Positions 15,035 through 23,889 of a DNA stretch of 64,000 nucleotides are shown here, piece after piece (the stretch's first letter is position 1; every line of letters starts with the position of its first letter). The DNA is from DASUCS01 sp041166745 (GTDB lineage: Bacteria > Actinomycetota > Acidimicrobiia > Acidimicrobiales > JACDCH01): assembly GCA_041166745.1 (NCBI GenBank), contig JBEEGH010000028.1, positions 124,001-188,000 on the forward strand. Reading direction: 5' to 3'. A model generated the notes under the pieces. The model was not told the DNA's origin, did no database searches, and worked only from the letters and a program-made list of their open reading frames with translations. Made by a program: the position numbers and the translations under genes.

Positions 15035-16748
15035 CGCCCTCGCGGACTGCCGTAGCCACGGCCTCCAGCTTCGAGTGTGCCTGCAGCTTGTAGAGGATGT
15101 TCTGCGCGTGATTGCGCACGGTGTTGAGGCTCAGGCTGAGCCGTTGTGCGATTTGCTTGTTCACCAATCCAGACGCGATCAGCTCCAGCACCTCGAGCTC
15201 TCGCGGCGTGATGTCCGCACCCAATCCTCGACGTGTCGGCCGCAGTTGGCGCAACAGCGGGGCCAGGACACTTGGCGGCGTGAGGGTCTCGCCTTCGTAC
15301 GCGGCGACGATGGCGTCGAGAAGTTCGTCGACCGCGTCTTCTTTCTTGACGAAGCCTGAGCATCCGGCGGCGATCGCACGAATGAGCGCCGTGTCATCGG
15401 TGCGCGCCGTCAACATGATCACCTTGACGGATGGCATCAGGGCCTTGATCTGCTCCGTGGCCTGAGGGCCGTCGCCGTCGGGGAGCTCGAAGTCCATGAG
15501 GATCACGTCGGGTGCGTAACCCAATGCGGCGGCGATGGCCTCCGACACGGTGCCCGCGGTCCCCACCACCTTGAGCTCGGGGCGGCTTCCCAAGAGCCGA
15601 ACGAGACTGTGGGCGAAGATCTCGTGATCGTCGACCACCAGAATGCGGATGCGCGATGGCACGTCCTCCTGATCGGGATACGCGGAGCGGATCGCCCTGA
15701 TCTCGCCCATCGATTCGAAGAAAGCGTCCAACAAGCGTGGCTCGAACTGACGGCCCCGAAGCTCCTGCATCGTGGCGATGGCGTGCTCGAACGACACGCC
15801 GGGGCGATACACGCGGTTGCTGGTCAACGCGTCGAAGACGTCGGTGATAGCTGCGATCCGTGCCACTTCGGGAATCTCGTCGCCCTGCAGCCCGCGGGGA
15901 TAGCCGCCACCGTCCCACCATTCGTGGTGATCCAGCGCGATCTCGGCTGCCGTTCGCAGGAGGTCGGAGGTCGAGCCTGCGAGTAGCTGGTAGCCGATCT
16001 GCGCGTGGCGCTGCATCGCGGTGTACTCGTCGCTCGACAACGATCCGGGCTTGAGCAAGATGCCATCGGGAACACCGATCTTGCCGACGTCGTGCAGCGC
16101 TGTCGCGAGGCGGAGATCATTGAGCGACATGCCGGTGAAACCCACCGCGTTCGCGAGCGCAACCGCATACCTACTCATCCGTTCGATGTGCCGGCCCGTC
16201 TCTTCATCGCGCAACGACACGGCACGCGAGAGCCGCTCACTGATCGCTTCGTCAGTCTCCAGTGAGGCGCCCGATCCGCGCTCGAGTCCCTGGATCACAC
16301 CTCCGAGCACCCGCGTACGCGCGATCGTCTGCTCGAGCGTCCGAACGTGACCGCGCTGCGCCGACTCGAGCTCACGTCGCTTCAACGCGCTCCCCAGACA
16401 GATGAGGAGCTCGTTCGTGTCGAACGGCTTGATGAGATAGCCGAACGCGCCGAATTCGAAGGCCACCTCGGCGACGTCAGGGTCGTCGACGCCTGTCATC
16501 ATGACGATGGCGAGGTCAGGGGCGTCCGCGGTCAGCTCCCTGAGCAACTCCATACCGGACTCGCCCGGCATCTTGATGTCGCACAGCACCGCGACGACGT
16601 TCTGCTCCGCCGAGAGAACGACACGGGCTTCAGCGCTGCTGGCGGCTTCGAGGCACTCGTAGCCATGCGCCATGAGGGTTCGAGCCAAGCTGGTTCGAAA
16701 CGCGTCGTCGTCGTCAACGAGCAACACGCGGACAATTGGCGCAGCCAT
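15000..16748 (-). CDS. REC-HD-GYP-REC-LuxR fusion regulator
   Basis: A 582-residue four-part protein. Residues 5-125 are a receiver (DDDD acidic pocket, Asp57-type site in LCDIKMPG); 170-345 an HD-GYP c-di-GMP phosphodiesterase with ALHDVGKIG, DHHEWWDGGGYP and RIAAITDVFDAL; 370-485 a second receiver (VDDHEIF, LMDFELPDGDG); 515-575 a NarL/LuxR helix-turn-helix (TPRELEVLELIASG, LNTVRNHAQNI). RpfG-like phosphodiesterases and NarL-like regulators normally are separate proteins, so this joins c-di-GMP breakdown to DNA binding in one chain. ATG 16748. It converges with the GGDEF-EAL operon. Confidence 0.9.
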   Translation of the reverse strand: MAAPIVRVLLVDDDDAFRTSLARTLMAHGYECLEAASSAEARVVLSAEQNVVAVLCDIKMPGESGMELLRELTADAPDLAIVMMTGVDDPDVAEVAFEFGAFGYLIKPFDTNELLICLGSALKRRELESAQRGHVRTLEQTIARTRVLGGVIQGLERGSGASLETDEAISERLSRAVSLRDEETGRHIERMSRYAVALANAVGFTGMSLNDLRLATALHDVGKIGVPDGILLKPGSLSSDEYTAMQRHAQIGYQLLAGSTSDLLRTAAEIALDHHEWWDGGGYPRGLQGDEIPEVARIAAITDVFDALTSNRVYRPGVSFEHAIATMQELRGRQFEPRLLDAFFESMGEIRAIRSAYPDQEDVPSRIRILVVDDHEIFAHSLVRLLGSRPELKVVGTAGTVSEAIAAALGYAPDVILMDFELPDGDGPQATEQIKALMPSVKVIMLTARTDDTALIRAIAAGCSGFVKKEDAVDELLDAIVAAYEGETLTPPSVLAPLLRQLRPTRRGLGADITPRELEVLELIASGLVNKQIAQRLSLSLNTVRNHAQNILYKLQAHSKLEAVATAVREGVIQYPSEAVSE

Positions 16749-16905
16749 CTTCCGACCTCCTCGATCGACTGGCTGCGCCCTCCCGACCAGTGGCCCTCAG
16801 CGACCGAGTGACCGCCGAACGCCGTCTGTCAGACTTCCCGAAGCCAGACACGCGGTCCAGTGATAATTTTCGATTGGATTACGCGACCGAGGAGCTGAAT
16901 CGACC

Positions 16906-17784
16906 GTGGAACTCCGCCAGTTGGGGCATTTCGTGGCCGTCGTCGAGGAACAGCACTTCACCCGGGCGGCGGCGCGGTCCCACCTGTCACAATCCGCGCT
17001 CTCGGCGTCGATCCGCGCCCTGGAGCGCGAGCTCGGCGCCCCGTTGTTCCTCCGCACGACGCGCCGAGTCGAGCTCACTGATGCGGGATGGGCGCTGCTC
17101 CCGAGCGCTCGTCGCGCCATCGAGGCAACGCGCGCCGGTGGCGCAGCGGTGAACGCCACAAAGGGACGGCTCGGCGGGTCGTTGAGCGTCGGCGGCATTC
17201 AAACCAAGGTGGTGATCGACCAGGCGGAGCTGTTGGCGCAGTTCCACGAACGCCATCCAGACGTCACCCTCCGGTACGCGACGGGGGTGTCAGCGTCGCT
17301 CATCGACGAGGTTCGAGTCGGTCGAATCGACGCGGCCTTCGTCACGCTCCCCGAGCGGGGTGCTCCCGAGCTGGAGGTGCTCGAGGTGGCGAGGATCCAC
17401 ACGATGCTCGTCTGCCGACCGGATCATCCGCTCGCCGGCCTCGAGAGCGTCGACTTCGAGATGTTGAAGTCCGAGACGTTCATCGCGGTACCACGCTCGG
17501 TGACACACGGAGCGCTCAACCGTGTCCTGCGCGCTGCGGGACCAGCGAGCCGGCCGCCGCTGGAGGTGAGCGATGTGGAAAGCACGCTCGAGTTCGTCGC
17601 GCACGGACTCGGTGTCGCGTTGCTATCGCGCGAACTGGCGGCGACCCGCCCTCCGCTCGTCGCCGTCCCACTCTCCGATCCGACGATGGTCTGGACCGTC
17701 GGAGTCGTGACGGCAAGGCCGAACCGCAGGACGCCTGCGACTACGGCGCTCCTCGAGCTCTTGGCGTCGCGCGTGGAACCGTGA
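16906..17784 (+). CDS. LysR-family transcriptional regulator
   Basis: A 292-residue LysR regulator: winged helix-turn-helix at residues 1-60 (LGHFVAVVEEQHFTRAA, LSQSALSASIRALE) and a two-lobed effector-binding domain (about 90-290). The GTG start gives the standard family length. The gene next to it on the left is the HD-GYP fusion, divergently read across 157 bp, where a LysR site could lie; on the right it ends one base before the hybrid kinase stop. No enzyme gene that would reveal the effector is adjacent. Confidence 0.9.
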   Translation: MELRQLGHFVAVVEEQHFTRAAARSHLSQSALSASIRALERELGAPLFLRTTRRVELTDAGWALLPSARRAIEATRAGGAAVNATKGRLGGSLSVGGIQTKVVIDQAELLAQFHERHPDVTLRYATGVSASLIDEVRVGRIDAAFVTLPERGAPELEVLEVARIHTMLVCRPDHPLAGLESVDFEMLKSETFIAVPRSVTHGALNRVLRAAGPASRPPLEVSDVESTLEFVAHGLGVALLSRELAATRPPLVAVPLSDPTMVWTVGVVTARPNRRTPATTALLELLASRVEP

Positions 17785-17785
17785 C

Positions 17786-19807
17786 CTACGAATGCGCGAG
17801 GAGTTCGTCGTGGATCTTGCGCAGCAGATCGTCGGCCGAGAACGGCTTTTCGATGAGGCTGACACCTTCATCGATCACACCCTGGTGAACGATCACGTCC
17901 TGGCTGTAGCCGCTCATGAAGAGCACCTTGATCTCCGGCCGTAGCGCCGTGACGTCTACGGAAAGGTCCTTGCCCGAACGCCCGGGCATCACGACATCGG
18001 TGAGCAACAGGTCGATGGCGCCGGAATGCGCACGAACGATGTAGAGCGCGTCGTCGGAATTTCGTGCAGTCAAGACGGTGTAGCCGTGCTTCAGGAGGAT
18101 GCGCCGCGTCGGTTCACGCACGATCTCCTCGTCCTCGACGAGAAGCACCGTCTGGCCTCTGGCCGCCATCGGAACCTCTGGGTTCGGCGCTCGAGGATCT
18201 GACGCCTCGTCGCACGTCGCGGGCAGGCTCACCCGGATCGTCGTTCCCAAACCGACCTCGGAATAGATCGCGACGTCGCCCCCGGCTTGCGTCACGATCC
18301 CGTAGACCGTCGCCAACCCGAGGCCAGTGCCGTGGCCATGGGCTTTGGTGGTGAAGAAGGGATCGAACGCGTGGTCGGCCACTTCTTGACTCATGCCCGT
18401 TCCTGTATCGGACACGGTCAGCCGTGCGTACGTTCCGGGTTTGATGTCACGAAGGTCGGCGTACTGCTCGTCGACCTCGAACACCGTCGTCTCGATTTCG
18501 AGCCGGCCACCGTCAGGCATCGCGTCGCGCGCGTTGACCGCCAGGTTCATGACCACTTGATCGATCTGGCCGCGATCAGCCTTGATCAATGGGAGGTCCT
18601 CGGCAAGAACGATCTGCAGGTCGTCGACGTTCTCACCGATCGTGGTGCGCAGCAGCTTCTCCATGTCGCTGATGATCGCGTTGAGGTCCAGCACTTCGGG
18701 ATGCATGACCTTGCGACGACTGAAGATGAGCAACTGATGGGTGAGCGCGGCCGCGCGCTTCGCCACATTCATGATTTCGTCGACGTCCTGCGCCAGCGTC
18801 ACGAACGCCTCGTCCTGCGCCAGTCCCCGCTTGGTCATCTCCTCGTCGAGACTCGTCGACACGAGACTCGCGTAGTTCATGATCCCTGCGAGCAGGTTGT
18901 TGAAGTCATGCGCGACTCCGCCTGCCAATTGGCCGATGCTTTCGAGGCGTTGCGCCTGCTGGAGTTGCGCCTCCAGCGCGCGGCGATCAGCTTGCGCTCG
19001 CCTGGTCTCGGTCATGTCACGGGCTACGGAAGAGGCACCCGTCACCGCACCGGCGGCATCGCGGATGGGTGAGATCGTCATCGACACCTCGAGGGGGGTG
19101 CCGTCCTTGCGCACGCGTTCCGTTTCAAAGTGCTCGATGCTCTCGCCATGAGTCACCCGCTCGAGGATCGACGCCAACTCGTGGACTCGGTCGTTCGCCA
19201 TGAGCTCGGAGATGTTGTGGCCGATGATCTCCTCCGCGTTGTATCCGTACATGCGCTCCGACGCGGCGTTCCAACTCACGATCACGCCTTCGAGCGTCTT
19301 GCCGATGATCGCGTTCTCCGAGGACTCGACGATTGCCGCGAGGCGCGAAGTGGCCTCGAGGGCATCGAGCCTCGCCTCGAGATCACGACGGTCTGCACTG
19401 TCCCGAACGGCGGCCGACAGCCACGGGCCGTCATCGGTCTCGAGCACCGAGAACGAGGCGTCGACGAGACACTCGCTGCCGTCTCTGCACCGGACGGGAA
19501 TGTCGCGGCCGGCCTCGATGGGCCGGCTCGTGGCGCCTTGGAGGAACGCCCGGCGAAGGCCGTCGAGATCGGATCGTCCCCGCTCGGGAAGCAACACGTC
19601 GACCGACTGGTGGAGCAACTCGTCGCGGGCGTAGCCGAACAGGATCTCGGCTTGGCGATTCAACAGCCGGATCATGCCGGTCGAATCGAAGATCACGACG
19701 CCGTCAGGGGCCGAATCGAGCAACTGCTCGATCGACACCGAGATCGACCTGGGTCGCTCGTCGGTGGCTCCCAAATCGGTTCTCCCACCGCCCGGTAGGC
19801 CTTCCAC
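17786..19807 (-). CDS. PAS-PAS hybrid histidine kinase with C-terminal receiver
   Basis: A 673-residue soluble hybrid kinase. Two PAS domains (about 27-140 and 155-285, the second with WNAASERMYGYNAEEIIGHN) are followed by a coiled region, HisKA with LAGGVAHDFNNLLAGIMNYA, HATPase_c (NARDAMPDG, DTGTGMS, GTGLGLATVYG) and a receiver (LVEDEE, TDVVMPGRSG). This VAHDFNN subclass passes phosphate to its own receiver. GTG 19807 is the first start; a later GTG near VSIEQLLDSAPDG is possible. No cognate output regulator is adjacent. Confidence 0.9.
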   Translation of the reverse strand: MEGLPGGGRTDLGATDERPRSISVSIEQLLDSAPDGVVIFDSTGMIRLLNRQAEILFGYARDELLHQSVDVLLPERGRSDLDGLRRAFLQGATSRPIEAGRDIPVRCRDGSECLVDASFSVLETDDGPWLSAAVRDSADRRDLEARLDALEATSRLAAIVESSENAIIGKTLEGVIVSWNAASERMYGYNAEEIIGHNISELMANDRVHELASILERVTHGESIEHFETERVRKDGTPLEVSMTISPIRDAAGAVTGASSVARDMTETRRAQADRRALEAQLQQAQRLESIGQLAGGVAHDFNNLLAGIMNYASLVSTSLDEEMTKRGLAQDEAFVTLAQDVDEIMNVAKRAAALTHQLLIFSRRKVMHPEVLDLNAIISDMEKLLRTTIGENVDDLQIVLAEDLPLIKADRGQIDQVVMNLAVNARDAMPDGGRLEIETTVFEVDEQYADLRDIKPGTYARLTVSDTGTGMSQEVADHAFDPFFTTKAHGHGTGLGLATVYGIVTQAGGDVAIYSEVGLGTTIRVSLPATCDEASDPRAPNPEVPMAARGQTVLLVEDEEIVREPTRRILLKHGYTVLTARNSDDALYIVRAHSGAIDLLLTDVVMPGRSGKDLSVDVTALRPEIKVLFMSGYSQDVIVHQGVIDEGVSLIEKPFSADDLLRKIHDELLAHS

Positions 19808-19910
19808 CCTACGGCCTCGCCGAGCACACTGCTCTTGGGCAGCATCGAAGGATCCTGCCTAGCGCGTTCGCGCCATCGTGCGTGGCGGCCGATGGGTCGA
19901 CAAAAAGGAC

Positions 19911-20945
19911 ATGACGATTCACACCTCCCGCGCCCGGCGCGTGGCGGCCGCCCTGATCGCGGTCGCCCTGCCGGCCACAGCCGTGCTCACGGTCGGCAGT
20001 GCGGCCAGCGCCGCCAACTCACCGAGAGTCCCGCTCGGGACGTCGGCCCAATACTCCGTACTGGGCGCTGAAACGGTCACCAACACCGGCAACAGCGTCC
20101 TCGCCGCCAGCCTCGGGTTGTCACCAGGAACCGACATCACCGGGTTCCCGCCGGGCCAGGTGCTGCCACCGGGAACGACGAACGCGACCAACACCGCGGC
20201 CGCCAAGGCCCAGCAAGACCTCACGACCGCCTACCTGAACGCCAAGGGCCGGTCGATCGATGGCACCACGCCCGCCGATCTCGCAGACCTCGAGCTGCAA
20301 GCCGGCGTCTATGCCGGACCAAGCCACGGCGCGCTCACGTTGAACGGGCCATTGGTGCTCGACGGAGCCGGCGATCCGACCTCGGTCTTCATCTTCCAGA
20401 CCGACTCGTCGCTCATCACCGGAGCGGGAAGCACTGTGTCGCTGATCAACGGCGCGCAGGAATGCAACGTGTTCTGGCAAGTCGGTAGCTCCGCCACGTT
20501 GGGCACTGCTTCGGTGTTCACCGGGAACATCCTGGCCCTCACATCGATCTGGTTCACCGACAGCGTGACCGTCCACGGCCGAGCGCTTGCGACCACCGGC
20601 GAAGTCACGTTGATCAACGACACGTTCACCAAGCCCACGTGCGACATGCGGACTCCCGTCGGCGGAGGCGGCGGCGGCTCTGGCGGCGGCTCGACCACGA
20701 CGACTCCCGGCGGCGGCACGCCGACGACCGTTGGCTCACCCACGGGTGCGACCCCCGGTGGTCCCGCTGGTCCCGGAACTCCGGGCCTCACCCCCAGCGG
20801 TCCCGGAGTTCCGCCAGTCATCGGCCCACCTCGGACGGGCGGCGCTCGGCTCCCGACCGGAGGTACGCAGTGGCTGGGCGTGATGGCGGGAACGCTGTTG
20901 GCCGCGGCGGGAACCGCGGGGATCGCTCTGCGCAAGCGCTTGTGA
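19911..20945 (+). CDS. secreted ice-binding-like (DUF3494) surface protein
   Basis: A 344-residue exported protein: signal peptide (residues 1-37, ending SAASAA), a DUF3494 ice-binding-like beta-helix (about 45-235; TSAQYSVLGAETVTNTG, FIFQTDSSL, GNILALTSI are typical), a Gly/Thr/Pro-rich stalk (about 240-310) and a C-terminal sorting region LPTGG-hydrophobic helix-RKRL. DUF3494 proteins include antifreeze proteins and adhesins; the function here need not be ice binding. The stop overlaps the next gene, a sortase, by four bases (GTGA), so the two should act together on the cell surface. Confidence 0.85.
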   Translation: MTIHTSRARRVAAALIAVALPATAVLTVGSAASAANSPRVPLGTSAQYSVLGAETVTNTGNSVLAASLGLSPGTDITGFPPGQVLPPGTTNATNTAAAKAQQDLTTAYLNAKGRSIDGTTPADLADLELQAGVYAGPSHGALTLNGPLVLDGAGDPTSVFIFQTDSSLITGAGSTVSLINGAQECNVFWQVGSSATLGTASVFTGNILALTSIWFTDSVTVHGRALATTGEVTLINDTFTKPTCDMRTPVGGGGGGSGGGSTTTTPGGGTPTTVGSPTGATPGGPAGPGTPGLTPSGPGVPPVIGPPRTGGARLPTGGTQWLGVMAGTLLAAAGTAGIALRKRL

Positions 20946-21661
20946 GACAGCTGGCCCCGGGCGGAAGCCGCCTCGCGATCGTGGTGGCCGCGACGGTGTT
21001 CCTCATCGGCACGGCCACCGTCATCCGCGCGAAGCCAGCCGCTCGACCTCCGGCGATCGCGCCGATCAGCGAATCAGCCGCACTGTCGTCGTCGAGTTCG
21101 GCGGTTCCCGCGGCGCTCATCGACGACGCCCTCGACTTGCGTTCCGGCCCCGTCTCGGTGCCGTTGGAGCTTCAGTTGCCATCGCTCGACGTCACTGCTG
21201 CGGTGACGGGAGTCGGTATCACGCCAACCGACGTGATGGATGCTCCGATGGGCCCCGCCGACGACCCCGTCTGGCAGCAAGCCTTCTGGTATCGAGGCAG
21301 CGCGGTGCCCGGAGCGCTCAGCACGGCGTTGTTGGCCGGCCACGTCGATGACCCGCTCGGACGTCCTGCGGTGTTCGCACAGATCGATCGTCTGCAACCA
21401 GGCGACCTGATCGTTGTCCGCGACACGCGCAACGGGCTCGAGGTCCGCTTCGCCGTCACGGGCTCGGCGACGTATTCGCTCGAGGAAACCGCTGATCCGG
21501 TGGTGTTGGCCGAGATCTATGGGGTCGGTCCGGTCGCAGGGACGCGGCCGCAACCGTCGGTCGACGGGCTGTCGCACCTCACGCTGATCACGTGTGCAGG
21601 GACGTTCACGAACGGGACGCACGACCACCGGCTCGTCGTCTATGCCACCCGCATCACCTGA
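20942..21661 (+). CDS. class E/F-type sortase
   Basis: A 239-residue membrane sortase with an N-terminal anchor helix (residues 11-29), a Ser/Ala-rich linker and a catalytic domain with His134 (LLAGHVDD), Cys218 (LITCAGTF) and Arg230 (DHRLVVYA). Sequence style (LPSLDVTAAVTGVGI, LITCAGTF) is that of actinobacterial class F sortases. The GTG at 20942 overlaps the stop of the ice-binding-like gene, its probable substrate. The substrate's LPTGG is not a standard LPxTG, which may reflect this sortase's specificity. Confidence 0.88.
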   Translation: MRQLAPGGSRLAIVVAATVFLIGTATVIRAKPAARPPAIAPISESAALSSSSSAVPAALIDDALDLRSGPVSVPLELQLPSLDVTAAVTGVGITPTDVMDAPMGPADDPVWQQAFWYRGSAVPGALSTALLAGHVDDPLGRPAVFAQIDRLQPGDLIVVRDTRNGLEVRFAVTGSATYSLEETADPVVLAEIYGVGPVAGTRPQPSVDGLSHLTLITCAGTFTNGTHDHRLVVYATRIT

Positions 21662-21735
21662 CAAGCGCGTCGAATTTCCCAGAGCGCTCAGCGCGGACAT
21701 CTGCGGTACCGTCTGCGCCGGCGGCGAGCTTTTCC

Positions 21736-21753
21736 GTGCGTGTCGGAGCGCAC
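21736..21753. promoter_or_regulatory. inverted repeat upstream of repeat-peptide operon
   Basis: GTGCG-8 bases-CGCAC lies 117 bp upstream of the DTEG-peptide start, in the 191-bp gap after the sortase. The size (18 bp, two-fold symmetry) would suit a Crp/Fnr-type dimer, and the operon encodes a Crp-family regulator, but it is not the E. coli consensus. Nothing else recognisable was seen in this gap apart from the AGGAGG ribosome site at 21845-21850. Confidence 0.25.
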
Positions 21754-21852
21754 ACACTCCACGACGCCCTGCGCACGGACCACCACTCGTCCTTCCTGGA
21801 TCATGACGGCAGCAGAGTCCCGGCGATCCGGGCATCACACAAACAGGAGGCG

Positions 21853-22122
21853 ATGATGAGCGAGACCAACGAAGACACCGAGGGCCAGTCCTTCAAGATG
21901 AAGTCGGAGCCCGCCGGTACCGAGGACACCGAAGGCCACGGACACCGTGGGCCTGGCGGGCTCGACGACGCCGGCAAGGACGACACCGAAGGCCAAGGCA
22001 ATCGGTGGGGTCTCGACGACGCCGGCAAAGAGGACACCGAAGGCCAGGGCTTTCGGATGGGCCTCGACGACGCCGGCGAGGACGACACCGAAGGCCAGGG
22101 GCACCGAGGGCCGGGCGGCTGA
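21853..22122 (+). CDS. DTEG-repeat small acidic protein (repeat peptide 1)
   Basis: An 89-residue, very acidic and glycine-rich protein with strong AGGAGG before ATG-ATG (21853/21856). After MMSETNE it is five copies of a motif beginning DTEG(Q/H): DTEGQSFKMK, DTEGHGHRGPGG, DTEGQGNRWG, DTEGQGFRMG, DTEGQGHRGPGG, spaced 16-19 residues, the middle three joined by LDDAGK(D/E). There are no cysteines, no signal peptide and no membrane helix. I do not recognise a described family. It is 2 bp upstream of a FecR lipoprotein gene and heads that operon; a second protein of the same design is at 29823-30152. Confidence 0.8.
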   Translation: MMSETNEDTEGQSFKMKSEPAGTEDTEGHGHRGPGGLDDAGKDDTEGQGNRWGLDDAGKEDTEGQGFRMGLDDAGEDDTEGQGHRGPGG

Positions 22123-22124
22123 AA

Positions 22125-23234
22125 ATGAGCGGTCGGTCAGGCGTCGTCTGGCCGGCCATTCTCATCGTCGCGGTGCTGAGCACGCTCCTCGCAGCGTGTG
22201 GCGGCGGCGGCGGAGGGAAGGCCGCGTCATCGTCGAGTAGCACGGCCAGGTTGCAGATCCGCGACCAGGCGGCTCAGTTGCGCGTCAAGGCCGCTGCCGA
22301 TTTCGCGGCGGCCAACGACGGACAAGCACTCGCGCTCGGCGACACCGTGAAGACGAACGGCACCGGCTTCGCGCAGGTCGACTACGGCGACGGTTCGCTC
22401 ACCCGAATCGATTCAGACGCGCAGTTCACCGTCACGGACCTGACGACCGCCGGCCAAGCCCAACGGGTGGTGGGTTCGCTGGACGGAGGCCGCGCGTGGT
22501 CGAACGTCAAGAAGATCACGTCATCCGACGGCCGCTACGAGGTCGACACCAACGTCGCGACGGCCTCGGTGCGCGGCACCCACTTCGACACGGACTGCCG
22601 CGCCGCCAGCGGATCGTGCACGTTCACCGTCGTCGACGGCACCGTCGCCGTCACCCCGACGGGAAAGACGGAGATCGCGCTGAATGCTGGACAAGCGGTG
22701 ATCGTGCACCGCGACGGAACGGTCGAGCGGCTGACCGATCGCACGCTCGACGAGCTGCGCACCGATCCCTGGATCGCGCAGAACATCGACCTCGACGGCG
22801 GCAACGAGAGCTCGGGCCAGTCCTCGAAGGGATTGCACACCGACGACCTTGCGGGCACCTTCAAGGTGACCCGCACCGTCACGACGGGCAACTCGAGCGT
22901 GCCGGCCGGTCAGACCGACGAGTACACCGCCACGGTCTCCTGCACCGGATCGCCGTGCGCTCCGCAGTCGCAGGTGTGGCAGGGGCTCGAACTGGTGGGC
23001 AACGAGATCAGGTCGACGCAGCAAATCCCGGGCCAACCGTGTCCAGACGGCAGTCCGGGGAGCTACACGGCGGATTCCGTCATCATCCTGCGGGTCACCG
23101 CGCTCGCGGATCGAGGCGGCCGGCAAGTTCCGACAAAGCTCGAGGGCGTCCAGACGGTGAAAGCCATCGACTTCACCTGCCAAGTCCCCAACGAGCCACT
23201 GACACTCTCCCTCGTCGCTGACCGCCAGGGCTGA
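22125..23234 (+). CDS. FecR-like domain lipoprotein 1
   Basis: A 369-residue lipoprotein: signal peptide with lipobox LLAAC (Cys25), a poly-Gly/Ser linker, then a FecR-like beta domain (about 45-215: LGDTVKTNGTGFAQV, YGDGSLTRID, VATASVRGTHF, GTVAVTP). It keeps two Cys in the FecR region (DTDCRAASGSCTF) that may form a disulphide. The C-terminal part (about 240-369) is unlike the other two copies. It starts 2 bp after the repeat-peptide stop and ends 1 bp before the Crp gene. There is no TonB receptor or ECF sigma partner, so classical FecR iron signalling is not indicated. Confidence 0.82.
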   Translation: MSGRSGVVWPAILIVAVLSTLLAACGGGGGGKAASSSSSTARLQIRDQAAQLRVKAAADFAAANDGQALALGDTVKTNGTGFAQVDYGDGSLTRIDSDAQFTVTDLTTAGQAQRVVGSLDGGRAWSNVKKITSSDGRYEVDTNVATASVRGTHFDTDCRAASGSCTFTVVDGTVAVTPTGKTEIALNAGQAVIVHRDGTVERLTDRTLDELRTDPWIAQNIDLDGGNESSGQSSKGLHTDDLAGTFKVTRTVTTGNSSVPAGQTDEYTATVSCTGSPCAPQSQVWQGLELVGNEIRSTQQIPGQPCPDGSPGSYTADSVIILRVTALADRGGRQVPTKLEGVQTVKAIDFTCQVPNEPLTLSLVADRQG

Positions 23235-23235
23235 C

Positions 23236-23889
23236 GTGGATCACACCATTCTTCAAGACCTCTCCGAAGACGATCGGCGGCGCGTGCTGGCCGCGACCAA
23301 CCGGCGGCGGTTCTCGAAGGGCGCGACCTTGTTCTACGAAGGTGACCCGGGCGAGTCATTGCATCTTCTCGACAAGGGACGAGTGGCGATCCGCGTCTCC
23401 ACTCCTCTCGGCGATGTCGGCACGCTGAGCGTCCTTGGTCCCGGCGAGTCGTTCGGCGAGCAGGCGCTCGTCGACGAAACCAGCAAACGCTCTGCAACCG
23501 CGGTGGCGATGGACACGGTCGAGACGCTCACGCTCGATCGCGTCGCGTTCGACGAGCTGCGCAAGGGACACCCGTCGATCGATCAGGTGCTCGTACGGAC
23601 GTTGGCCGAGCAAGTTCGCCGGCTGTCGACGCTGGTGATAGAGGCGCTGTATCTGCCCGCGGAAACAAGGCTCCTGCGACGGTTGTCGGAGCTGGCTTCC
23701 TTGTTCGCGAGCGGCGACGCCGAGGTGCTCGTTCCGATCACACAGGAGGAGCTGTCCACGATGGCCGGCACGACCCGACCGACAGCGAACCGAGTACTGC
23801 GCGCGGGTGTCGACCAGGGTTACGTGCGACTCGAACGAGGACGAATCGTGGTGCTGGATCGCGAACGATTGGCGAAAGCGGCCAGATGA
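23236..23889 (+). CDS. Crp/Fnr-family cAMP-responsive transcription regulator
   Basis: A 217-residue regulator. Residues 5-120 are a cyclic-nucleotide-binding domain with an intact phosphate cassette (SFGEQALVDETSKRSATAV, including the Glu and Arg-Ser that hold cAMP), then a dimer helix, then a Crp-type winged helix (PITQEELSTMAGTTRPTANR). GTG start 1 bp after the upstream stop and an ATGA overlap with the next gene put it firmly in the operon. It should control this operon or its convergent partner in response to cAMP. Confidence 0.92.
   Translation: MDHTILQDLSEDDRRRVLAATNRRRFSKGATLFYEGDPGESLHLLDKGRVAIRVSTPLGDVGTLSVLGPGESFGEQALVDETSKRSATAVAMDTVETLTLDRVAFDELRKGHPSIDQVLVRTLAEQVRRLSTLVIEALYLPAETRLLRRLSELASLFASGDAEVLVPITQEELSTMAGTTRPTANRVLRAGVDQGYVRLERGRIVVLDRERLAKAAR

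Noticed and set aside
21853..22122. Repeats at the DTEG gene read as a CRISPR or minisatellite
   Set aside because: The repeat is in a single frame with a ribosome site, units vary at the DNA level and a protein of the same design exists elsewhere without DNA repetition.
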